Below, piece by piece: positions 57,494 through 64,000 of a stretch of DNA of 64,000 nucleotides. This DNA comes from Streptomyces anulatus (lineage in GTDB: Bacteria; Actinomycetota; Actinomycetes; Streptomycetales; Streptomycetaceae): NCBI RefSeq assembly GCF_000721175.1, contig NZ_JOEZ01000032.1, forward strand, positions 1-64,000, written 5' to 3'. A model generated the notes under the pieces. The model had not been told where the DNA came from. It searched no databases and worked only from the letters and a program-made list of their open reading frames with translations. Numbering within the stretch: position 1 is the first letter of the stretch; each line of letters opens with the position of its first letter. Both the position numbers and the translations under genes were made by a program.

Positions 57494-57531
57494 GAAGCCA
57501 CCTTTGATCGTTCGTCGAAGGACACCCGAAG

Positions 57532-57545
57532 TGTTATCGCTAACA
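57532..57545. promoter_or_regulatory. LacI-type operator before araB
   Basis: TGTTA-TCGC-TAACA is a palindrome with perfect 5-bp arms, between araB (start 57493) and the regulator gene's stop. It is the best-placed operator for araBDA repression. Confidence 0.75.
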
Positions 57546-57633
57546 ATCTGCCCGTCAAGGCATCCGCTCACAGCAATGTCTAGGCATGTGAGCGTGCTCA
57601 GGTAGGGATTCGAGAGATCGACCGGGGCGTGGG

Positions 57634-58665
57634 TCAGCCGCGCGGAGCCGCGACGCTCTCCCGCGGGATGAGGGTGGGGTTGAGTGTGCGCAGCGAAGCC
57701 CCTGACTCGCCCTCGATCCGGGCCAGCAGAAGATTGAGGGTCTCGGTGGCCACCCCGTCGAAGTCCGGGCGCACCGTGGTCAACGGGGGCGAGAAGAACT
57801 CGGCCTCGGGCACGTCGTCGAAACCGACGATGCTCACGTCGCCAGGGACGCAACGGCCCCGCTCAGCCATGGCGCGGATGGCACCGAGGGCCAGATGGTC
57901 ATTGGCCGCGAACACCGCGGTCACATCCGGCATGCGGGCCAGCATCTGGCCCGCGCGGTAGCCGGAGGACGCGCTCCAGTCCGCGGAACTGACCGGTGGA
58001 ATCTCCGCACCGGCCTCCTGCAGAGCACGCTGCCACCCGCGCGCCCGGCCCGCGGCGTCGAACCAGTCCGGCGGACCTGAGATGTGCCACACGGTCTCGT
58101 GCCCCGCGTCGAGCAGGTGCCGGGTGGCGGCGAAGGCTCCCGCCTCCTGGTCGACCGTGACCAGCGCTCCGCCCCGGTCGGGGTCCCCGTCGACGGCAAC
58201 GAGCGGAACATCGGCCGGGATCTCCGCCAGCGCCTCGTCGGCGGATGCCGTGGGTGCGATGACCACGATGCCGGCGACCCGCTGGTCGCGGTGGTGCTCC
58301 ACCGCCGCGGCGATGGATGAGCGGTCAAGGACACGCACCCGTCGCACGCTCACCTCGAAGCCCTGGGCCGCTGCGGCCAGTTCGAAGGCTGCCAGCATCG
58401 AGGTGGGCCCGTACAGGGTCGAGTTCTGCGCCACCACGCCGATCTGCTGGGACCGGCCGGTCACCAGGGTGCGCGCGGCACGGTTGGGCCGGTACCCGAG
58501 CTCGGTGATCGCGGCACGCACCCTCAGCCGCGTCTGCTCCCGGACGTTGGGGTGCCCGTTGAGGACGCGGGAGACCGTCTGGTGGGAGACCCCGGCGAGC
58601 CGTGCCACATCCGTCATCGCCGGCTCGCGTACCCGGGTAGCCGCCGAGGGGTCCTCCACCTGCAT
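57634..58665 (-). CDS. LacI-family regulator (AraR-like)
   Basis: A 343-aa LacI/GalR protein. The helix-turn-helix is MTDVARLAGVSHQTVSRVLNGHPNV (residues 17-41), followed by the hinge helix YRPNRAARTLVTGRSQQIGVV, then the sugar-binding core (GIVVIAPTASADEAL; PLVAVDGDPDRGGALVTVDQ; GFDDVPEAEFFSPPLTTVRPD). It lies between araBDA and a divergent sugar ABC operon and probably represses both until arabinose binds. ATG 58665 has AGGAG directly before it with no spacer; GTG 58659 would have a normal 6-nt spacing and is an equally good start. The product is a DNA-binding dimer. Confidence 0.94.
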   Translation of the reverse strand: MQVEDPSAATRVREPAMTDVARLAGVSHQTVSRVLNGHPNVREQTRLRVRAAITELGYRPNRAARTLVTGRSQQIGVVAQNSTLYGPTSMLAAFELAAAAQGFEVSVRRVRVLDRSSIAAAVEHHRDQRVAGIVVIAPTASADEALAEIPADVPLVAVDGDPDRGGALVTVDQEAGAFAATRHLLDAGHETVWHISGPPDWFDAAGRARGWQRALQEAGAEIPPVSSADWSASSGYRAGQMLARMPDVTAVFAANDHLALGAIRAMAERGRCVPGDVSIVGFDDVPEAEFFSPPLTTVRPDFDGVATETLNLLLARIEGESGASLRTLNPTLIPRESVAAPRG

Positions 58666-58838
58666 CTCCTGACTCCGCCGTTCCTGCCGGCCCGACACCT
58701 GTGAGGGACCACGCAGGGACACGCCACCTTGAACCTTAACCAGGCCAGGGGGCAGACAACCAGCTCCCCCCTCCTCGCGTCCGTCGGAATCCGGATGCGA
58801 GGCGCTCCAAGCCTCTTGGTCCTCAGGAACGCTTGAAC

Positions 58839-58852
58839 AATGAGCGTTAACA
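58839..58852. promoter_or_regulatory. LacI-type operator, regulator side
   Basis: AATGAGCGTTAACA shares the GAGCGTTAACA half with the other sites. It lies about 175 bp before the regulator start (minus strand), so it may serve autoregulation. Confidence 0.55.
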
Positions 58853-58917
58853 TGTCGCGCCCAAACCCCTGCCCCAGGCAAGCATAACTGCGGCGTTCCA
58901 GGGGTTGACTGGGCAGA

Positions 58918-58931
58918 TGTGAGCGCTCACT
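58918..58931. promoter_or_regulatory. LacI-type operator, ytfQ-like side
   Basis: GTGAGCGCTCAC is a perfect 12-bp palindrome at 58919-58930. TTGACT at 58905 could be a -35 box, which would put the operator between -35 and -10 of the divergent ABC operon, so binding would block the promoter. Confidence 0.7.
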
Positions 58932-59003
58932 CTGATGCACCAGTGACTCCGGTCACGCAAAGCTCGCCACCCCGAGTGAGCACGGTTGAGCACGGAGGAA
59001 GCA

Positions 59004-59978
59004 GTGTTGAAGAAGATCGCCACGGGTGTCAGCGTTCTGCTGCTCGCCACACTGACGGCGTGTGGCTCGGGCAGCACCTCGAGCAAGGACGGCGACAGCG
59101 GCGAGGCCGGCGAGATCACCATGGGCTTCGCCCAGGTCGGCGCTGAGAGCGGCTGGCGCACGGCCAACACCAAGTCCGTCCAGCAGTCCGCGAAGACCGC
59201 GGGTGTCGAGCTGAAGTTCTCCGACGCTCAGCAGAAGCAGGAGAACCAGATCAAGGCCATCCGCTCCTACATCCAGCAGAAGGTCGATGTGATCGCTTTC
59301 AGCCCGGTGGTGGAGACCGGCTGGGACGCGGTGCTGCTGGAGGCCAAGCGGGCCCGCATCCCGGTGATCCTGACCGACCGCGCGGTCGACTCCGACGACG
59401 ACACCCTGTACGAGACGTTCCTCGGCTCCGACTTCGTCGAGGAGGGCGAGAAGGCCGGCGAGTGGCTCGTCGAGAACACCAAGGGTCCTGTCAACGTGGT
59501 GGAACTGCAGGGCACCACCGGCGCCGCGCCCGCCATCGACCGCAAGAAGGGCTTCGAGGAGAAGATCGCCGCACGCCCGGACATCAGGATCAAGGCATCC
59601 CAGAGCGGTGACTTCACCCGCTCCGGCGGCAAGCAGGTCATGGAGGCCTTCCTCCGCTCCAACCCCGACGTCGACGTCGTCTACGCCCACAACGACGACA
59701 TGGGCCTGGGCGCCATCGAAGCCATCAAGGCCGCCGGCAAGAAGCCCGGCAAGGACATCAAGATCATCACTGTTGACGCCGTCAAGGACGGGATGCAGGC
59801 CTTGGCCGACGGGGAGATCAACTACATCGTCGAATGCAATCCGCTCCTCGGCGACCAGCTCATGGACCTCGCCAGGAAGGTCGTGGACGGCGAGAAGGTA
59901 CCCAAGCGGGTGGTCACCGAGGAGACCACCTTCACGCCCGAGCAGGCGAAGAAGGCGCTGCCCGACCGGCAGTACTGA
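59004..59978 (+). CDS. sugar-binding lipoprotein (YtfQ type)
   Basis: A 324-aa solute-binding lipoprotein. The signal peptide ends with lipobox LTAC (TGVSVLLLATLTACGSG). The mature part follows the YtfQ/galactofuranose-receptor pattern: GFAQVGAESGWRTANTKSVQ, KFSDAQQKQENQIKAIRSYI, VDVIAFSPVVETGWDAVL, VILTDRAVD and the C-terminal QLMDLARKVVDGEKVPKR. GTG 59004 has GGAGGA five bases upstream; TTG 59007 is a close alternative. It is first in an operon with an ATPase and two permeases. The substrate is probably an arabinose-type furanose or pentose, judged by neighbours and family. Confidence 0.94.
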   Translation: MLKKIATGVSVLLLATLTACGSGSTSSKDGDSGEAGEITMGFAQVGAESGWRTANTKSVQQSAKTAGVELKFSDAQQKQENQIKAIRSYIQQKVDVIAFSPVVETGWDAVLLEAKRARIPVILTDRAVDSDDDTLYETFLGSDFVEEGEKAGEWLVENTKGPVNVVELQGTTGAAPAIDRKKGFEEKIAARPDIRIKASQSGDFTRSGGKQVMEAFLRSNPDVDVVYAHNDDMGLGAIEAIKAAGKKPGKDIKIITVDAVKDGMQALADGEINYIVECNPLLGDQLMDLARKVVDGEKVPKRVVTEETTFTPEQAKKALPDRQY

Positions 59979-60054
59979 TCGCAGAACTCCGGTTCCTGCC
60001 GCCGCGCCCCTCGTGGCGGTGGCAGGGGCTGTACCCACGACGAAAGCACTGGTC

Positions 60055-61605
60055 ATGACCGATTCCTCAGCGCTCACCGGCACCCCGGTGGTCGACATGC
60101 GCGACATCAGCGTCGAGTTTCCCGGCGTCAAAGCTCTCTCGGGCGTCGACTTCCGCCTGCTGCCCGGTGAAGTGCACGCCCTGATGGGCGAGAACGGGGC
60201 AGGCAAGTCCACCCTCATCAAGGCACTCACCGGCGTGCACCCTCCGACGACAGGCGTCATACACCTGCACGGCCAACCGGTCGCTTTCGACGCGCCCGGC
60301 CAAGCGCAGGATGCCGGGATCAGCACCGTTTACCAGGAGGTCAATCTCCTGCCGAACCTCTCGGTGGCGGAGAACATCCTGCTGGGCCGCGAGCCACGCC
60401 GGCTGGGACACATCGACGGACGGGCCATGCGCGCGCGGGCGAAGGAACTGCTCACCCGCGTCGGCCTGTCCATCGACACCGCCTCTCTTCTGGGCTCCCA
60501 CCCCATCGCGGTGCAGCAACTCGTGGCGATCGCGAGGGCACTGGTCGTGGACGCACGCGTCCTGGTTCTGGACGAACCCACGTCCAGCCTTGACGGCGAC
60601 GAGGTCGCCGAGCTCTTCCGCATCGTGCGCGTGCTGCGCGACGACGGAGTCGCCATCCTGTTCGTCTCCCACTTCCTCGACCAGGTCTACGAGATCGCCG
60701 ACCGCATGACCGTCCTGCGAAACGGTTCACTCGTCGGCGAATACCTGCCTTCCGAGATGAACCACATCGAACTTGTCGCAGCGATGCTCGGCCGCGAACT
60801 GGGAGTGCTGGAGGAGGTGCAACGGCGCTCGGAGGCCCGGGCTCCCGGCGCTGCGCCGCTGCTCAGCGCCGTGGCCCTGGGCCGCACGGGAGCGATCGCC
60901 CCCGTCGACCTGGAGATCCACGCCGGGGAGGTCGTCGGTCTGGCCGGTCTGCTCGGTTCGGGCCGCACGGAACTGGCCCGCATGCTCTTCGGCGCGGACC
61001 GCGCGCATACCGGGACTCTCACGTTCAACGGCAGGGAGCACCGCCCCCGCGGCCCCCGGGCGATGATCGCCCAGGGCGTGGCCTTCTGCTCCGAGGACCG
61101 CAAGGCCGAAGGGGTCGTCGCCGACCTCAGCATCCGCGACAACCTCGTGCTCGCCCTGCAGGCCGCCCGGGGGTGGGCACGCCCCATCCCACGGCGCACC
61201 TCCGACGCTCTGGTGAAGGAGTACATAGCGAAGCTGGACATCCGCCCTGCCGACCCCGACGCCATCATGAGCACCCTTTCCGGCGGAAACCAGCAGAAGG
61301 TGCTACTCGCACGCTGGCTGGTCACCCGGCCCCGGCTGCTCATCCTCGACGAACCCACCCGGGGCATCGACGTCGGCGCCAAGGCGCACATTCAGAAGCT
61401 GGTGGCCGACCTCGCCGGTGAGGGAATGGCGGTGCTGTTCATCTCCGCCGAACTGGAAGAAGTGGTACGCGTGTCCGACCGGGTCGTCGTCCTGCGCGAT
61501 CGGCACAAGGCAGCCGAACTGACCGGGCAGGACGTTACGGTGGACAAGATCATGTCTGTGATCGCCGCTCCGAGCGACAACCACACCGCGGCGGTGGCCT
61601 CATGA
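60055..61605 (+). CDS. sugar ABC transporter ATP-binding protein (YtfR type)
   Basis: A 516-aa tandem ABC ATPase of the CUT2 class. Cassette one has Walker [22 protein letters not shown] and Walker B LVLDEPTSSLDGDEV, but the signature region reads HPIAVQQLVAIARAL, without the LSGG form, as is common for this cassette. Cassette two has the degenerate Walker A GLLGSGRTELARMLFG, signature [14 protein letters not shown] and [13 protein letters not shown]. The ATG has weak Shine-Dalgarno support. It drives the two-permease importer that follows, with which it is coupled. Confidence 0.94.
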   Translation: MTDSSALTGTPVVDMRDISVEFPGVKALSGVDFRLLPGEVHALMGENGAGKSTLIKALTGVHPPTTGVIHLHGQPVAFDAPGQAQDAGISTVYQEVNLLPNLSVAENILLGREPRRLGHIDGRAMRARAKELLTRVGLSIDTASLLGSHPIAVQQLVAIARALVVDARVLVLDEPTSSLDGDEVAELFRIVRVLRDDGVAILFVSHFLDQVYEIADRMTVLRNGSLVGEYLPSEMNHIELVAAMLGRELGVLEEVQRRSEARAPGAAPLLSAVALGRTGAIAPVDLEIHAGEVVGLAGLLGSGRTELARMLFGADRAHTGTLTFNGREHRPRGPRAMIAQGVAFCSEDRKAEGVVADLSIRDNLVLALQAARGWARPIPRRTSDALVKEYIAKLDIRPADPDAIMSTLSGGNQQKVLLARWLVTRPRLLILDEPTRGIDVGAKAHIQKLVADLAGEGMAVLFISAELEEVVRVSDRVVVLRDRHKAAELTGQDVTVDKIMSVIAAPSDNHTAAVAS

Positions 61606-62609
61606 CGCGCGGGCGGCTGCTGTGGCCGCTCGTCGCCCTCGCCACCCTGATCGTTCTCAACATCGCCGTCGAGCCGTCCTTCGTGGAACTCCGGATCCAG
61701 GACGGGCACCTCTTCGGCAGCATCGTCGACATCCTGCGCAACGGAGCGCCGACGCTCCTGATCGCCGTCGGCATGACCCTGGTCATCGCCACCCGCGGCA
61801 TCGACCTGTCCGTGGGAGCCGTCGCCGCCATCGCCGGCGCGATCGCCTGCACCTACATATCCGGCGGTGGGGACACGGTCACCGCGGTCCTGCTGGCTCT
61901 GAGCGTGTGCGTCCTGCTCGGGCTGTGGAACGGCTTCCTGGTCTCCGTCCTCGGAATCCAGCCGATCATCGCCACCCTGGTCCTGATGACGGCGGGCCGT
62001 GGCGGCGCCATGCTGCTCACCGAAGGCCAGATCATCACCGTCAAGGATCCGCTCTACCGGCAGATCGGCTCAGGTTTCCTCATCCTGCCGATCGCGATCC
62101 TGATCAGCCTCGCCGTCCTGACGGCAGTCGCCCTCATCACCCGCCGAACCGCTTTGGGCATGCTCATCGAAGCCGTGGGGATCAATCCCCGGGCAGGCGA
62201 GCTCGCGGGCGTACGCTCACGCACGATCATCTGGACGGTCTACGCCTTCGCCGGTCTGTGCGCGGGTGTCGCGGGCCTGATGATCAGTTCCAACGTCAAC
62301 GCCGCCGACGCCAACAGCGCCGGTCTGTGGATCGAGATGGACGCCATCCTCGCCGTCGTCATCGGAGGCACCTCGCTCGCCGGGGGCCGGTACTCCCTCG
62401 CGGGGACCATGCTGGGCGCCCTCGTCATCCAGACGCTGACCACCACCGTCTACACCATCGGCGTCCCGACCAACGTCACTCTGGTCTTCAAGGCCGTCGT
62501 GGTGATCGCCGTCTGCCTGCTCCAGTCACCCCGCACGACGAAGATGCTCCGCGCACGCCGTGAGACCGCAGTTCCTACGTCCCGCTCCCAGGAGGTGGCC
62601 GCCGGATGA
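61602..62609 (+). CDS. sugar ABC transporter permease (YtfT type)
   Basis: A 335-aa permease with about ten membrane helices and the CUT2 permease signature ATRGIDLSVGAVAAIAGAIACTYI (near residue 65), then AGELAGVRSRTIIWTVYAFAGL and DAILAVVIGGTSLAGGRYSLAGTMLGALVIQTL. ATG overlaps the ATPase stop (ATGA) and its own stop overlaps the next gene (ATGA), so all three are translated in step. It forms a heterodimeric channel with the permease encoded next. Confidence 0.93.
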   Translation: MTRGRLLWPLVALATLIVLNIAVEPSFVELRIQDGHLFGSIVDILRNGAPTLLIAVGMTLVIATRGIDLSVGAVAAIAGAIACTYISGGGDTVTAVLLALSVCVLLGLWNGFLVSVLGIQPIIATLVLMTAGRGGAMLLTEGQIITVKDPLYRQIGSGFLILPIAILISLAVLTAVALITRRTALGMLIEAVGINPRAGELAGVRSRTIIWTVYAFAGLCAGVAGLMISSNVNAADANSAGLWIEMDAILAVVIGGTSLAGGRYSLAGTMLGALVIQTLTTTVYTIGVPTNVTLVFKAVVVIAVCLLQSPRTTKMLRARRETAVPTSRSQEVAAG

Positions 62610-63583
62610 GCACCTTGGCTCTTTCCTCCGCGCGCTTTCCCCAGCGTTTCCTGCCCGTGGTCGCGACCTTCGCGGTGTTCGTGGTCACCTTCGGAGCCGG
62701 GTCGGTCCGCTACGAGAACTTCGCTTCGGGACAGGTGGTCGCGAACCTGTTCGTCGACAACTCCTTCCTCATCGTCCTCGCGGTGGGCATGACCTTCGTC
62801 ATCCTGACCGGCGGCATCGACCTCTCCGTCGGCGCGGTTGCCGCCCTCTCGACCATGATCGCCGCGTCCACCCTCAACGCGGGCTGGCCTCCGCTGCTTT
62901 CGGTCATCACTGTCCTCGGATCAGGCGCCACCCTGGGTCTGCTCATGGGCCTGGTCATCCACCACTTCGAAGTCCAGCCCTTCATCGTCACGCTCGCAGG
63001 CATGTTCTTGGCCCGCGGGCTGTGCTTCCTCATCAGTGTCGAGTCGGTCTCCATCACCGAGCCCGCGTTCCGTGAGTTCGCGAGCGGGGCCATCACCCTG
63101 CCGGGCGACATCACACTGACCTACAGCGTCGTGATCGCGCTGGCCGTGGTCCTGGCCGCCCTGTACGTCCTGCACCTGACGCGCTTCGGCCGGACCGTCT
63201 ACGCGGTGGGCGGCAGTGAGTCCTCGGCTCGCCTGATGGGCTTGGCCACCAGCCGGGCCAAGGTCGGCGTCTATGTGGTGAGCGGCTTCTGCTCCGCGCT
63301 GGGCGGCCTGCTCTTCAGCCTCTACATGCTCTCCGGCTATGGTCTGCACGCCGTCGGCATGGAACTTGACGTCATCGCAGCCGTCGTCATAGGAGGGACC
63401 CTCCTCGCAGGCGGGACCGGCTACCTGCTGGGCTCAGTGGTGGGGGTGCTGGTCCTCGGCACCGTGCAGTCGTTGATCTCCTTCGAAGGCACCCTCAGTT
63501 CCTGGTGGACGAAGATCGTCATCGGCGCGCTCCTGCTCGCCTTCATCGTGCTCCAGCGTCTGATCGTCCGCCGGCAGGCCTGA
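62606..63583 (+). CDS. sugar ABC transporter permease (YjfF type)
   Basis: A 325-aa partner permease with the same CUT2 signature (TGGIDLSVGAVAALSTMIAAS) and [39 protein letters not shown] and DVIAAVVIGGTLLAGGTGYLLGSVVG. Two distinct permeases are the mark of YtfT-YjfF-type importers, in contrast to the single permease of the xylH-like system at 47-48 kb. It is last in the operon. The two importers probably take up different forms or concentrations of the same sugars. Confidence 0.93.
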   Translation: MSTLALSSARFPQRFLPVVATFAVFVVTFGAGSVRYENFASGQVVANLFVDNSFLIVLAVGMTFVILTGGIDLSVGAVAALSTMIAASTLNAGWPPLLSVITVLGSGATLGLLMGLVIHHFEVQPFIVTLAGMFLARGLCFLISVESVSITEPAFREFASGAITLPGDITLTYSVVIALAVVLAALYVLHLTRFGRTVYAVGGSESSARLMGLATSRAKVGVYVVSGFCSALGGLLFSLYMLSGYGLHAVGMELDVIAAVVIGGTLLAGGTGYLLGSVVGVLVLGTVQSLISFEGTLSSWWTKIVIGALLLAFIVLQRLIVRRQA

Positions 63584-63898
63584 GCCAGAGGCTGGTCGAC
63601 ACGTCTGCGGCCCGTCAGGCCCCCGTGCACAACGCCATCAGCGGCGGAGTTCGGCACGGCCCGGTGATTCAGGCAGGTGATTCAGGCAGGCCAGATCACC
63701 GGGCTCGCATCCCATGTCCACAGCCCCGGCCTCCCACTCCAGGACTGAGATGGGTCAGCAATGAGATTCTTTCGGCCGGTTCGAGGATCGCCACGCATGG
63801 CACGGGGTGCGTCGGTGGCAGAAGGTGCGCCACGCCAATCGGAGTTCCTGTGACGGGCCGGCCGACGCGCAGGTCGGGTCGGCCGGTCGTGCAGGGCC
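63584..63898. other. gene-free stretch after the YjfF-like gene
   Basis: About 315 bp without a supportable gene. It holds a 9-bp hairpin (63858-63886) that may end the operon from the left and the partial gene at the right edge. Confidence 0.4.
63858..63886. terminator. possible terminator hairpin
   Basis: Inverted repeat CCGGCCGAC / GTCGGCCGG with an 11-nt loop. It lies 275 bp after the permease operon, so the link to that operon is uncertain. Confidence 0.35.
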
Positions 63899-64000
63899 TC
63901 AGTGGCGCTCGGGCAGGTCACGCTCGGCGGGCATCGGTGCGAGGTCAGGGACGCCGGAGGGCGCCGTGGAGCGCGCGGTCGAGGCGGGTGTCGGCTTCCT
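63899..64000 (-). CDS. possible 3' end of a gene cut by the window edge
   Basis: On the minus strand the last 102 bp read open to a TGA at 63899 and end with the plausible tail GVPDLAPMPAERDLPERH. The body of the gene lies beyond the window, so the family cannot be named. Confidence 0.3.
   Translation of the reverse strand, partial: RKPTPASTARSTAPSGVPDLAPMPAERDLPERH

Overview
The window is high-GC actinobacterial DNA, most likely from Streptomyces or a close relative. The reasons are the very GC-rich codon third positions, frequent GTG and TTG starts, an ESX-like type VII secretion (T7SS) locus of the Streptomyces layout, a Fur/catalase-peroxidase pair, and an arabinose catabolic locus under a LacI-type regulator. 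All calls come from reading the sequence and recalling families; no database search was run.

Layout. (1) 1-7.7 kb, mixed housekeeping and accessory genes: a damaged recA copy cut by the window edge, an alpha/beta hydrolase divergent from a TetR regulator with two palindromic operators between them, a Fur-family regulator divergent from katG, a PIG-L deacetylase and an FKBP prolyl isomerase. (2) 7.8-43.7 kb, the T7SS locus: EccB, EccC, EccD, a mycosin-like protein, a beta-helix/double-AAA+ EccA-like protein, two WXG100 proteins and several further WXG-type or coiled-coil proteins, a YbaB-like protein, two membrane-anchored lectin proteins, and a giant predicted effector of about 4,540 residues. 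The giant has a CpnT-like N-terminus, a Fic motif, a caspase/CHAT-like His-Cys pair, one OTU-like module with Cys and His, and two OTU-like modules that lack the Cys. Its last repeat tract is out of frame because of an apparent one-base loss. (3) 44.4-46.7 kb, remains of a T7SS-type toxin gene, a possible immunity gene, an NTF2-like protein and a cupin-like protein. (4) 47.0-63.6 kb, pentose uptake and breakdown: a XylFGH-like ABC transporter, a broken GH43 arabinanase/arabinosidase, araA, araD, araB, a LacI-type regulator and a YtfQRT/YjfF-like ABC transporter. Five related palindromes lie upstream of these units and define a candidate regulon.

How the parts work together. The T7SS proteins would form an EccB/EccC/EccD membrane machine energised by EccC, with WXG100 proteins as secreted partners. 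The giant protein is the obvious large cargo, carrying several enzyme-like modules. The mycosin has lost the catalytic Asp and Ser, so it is probably structural. In the sugar region, two ABC importers flank the AraB-AraD-AraA pathway, which converts L-arabinose to D-xylulose-5-phosphate.
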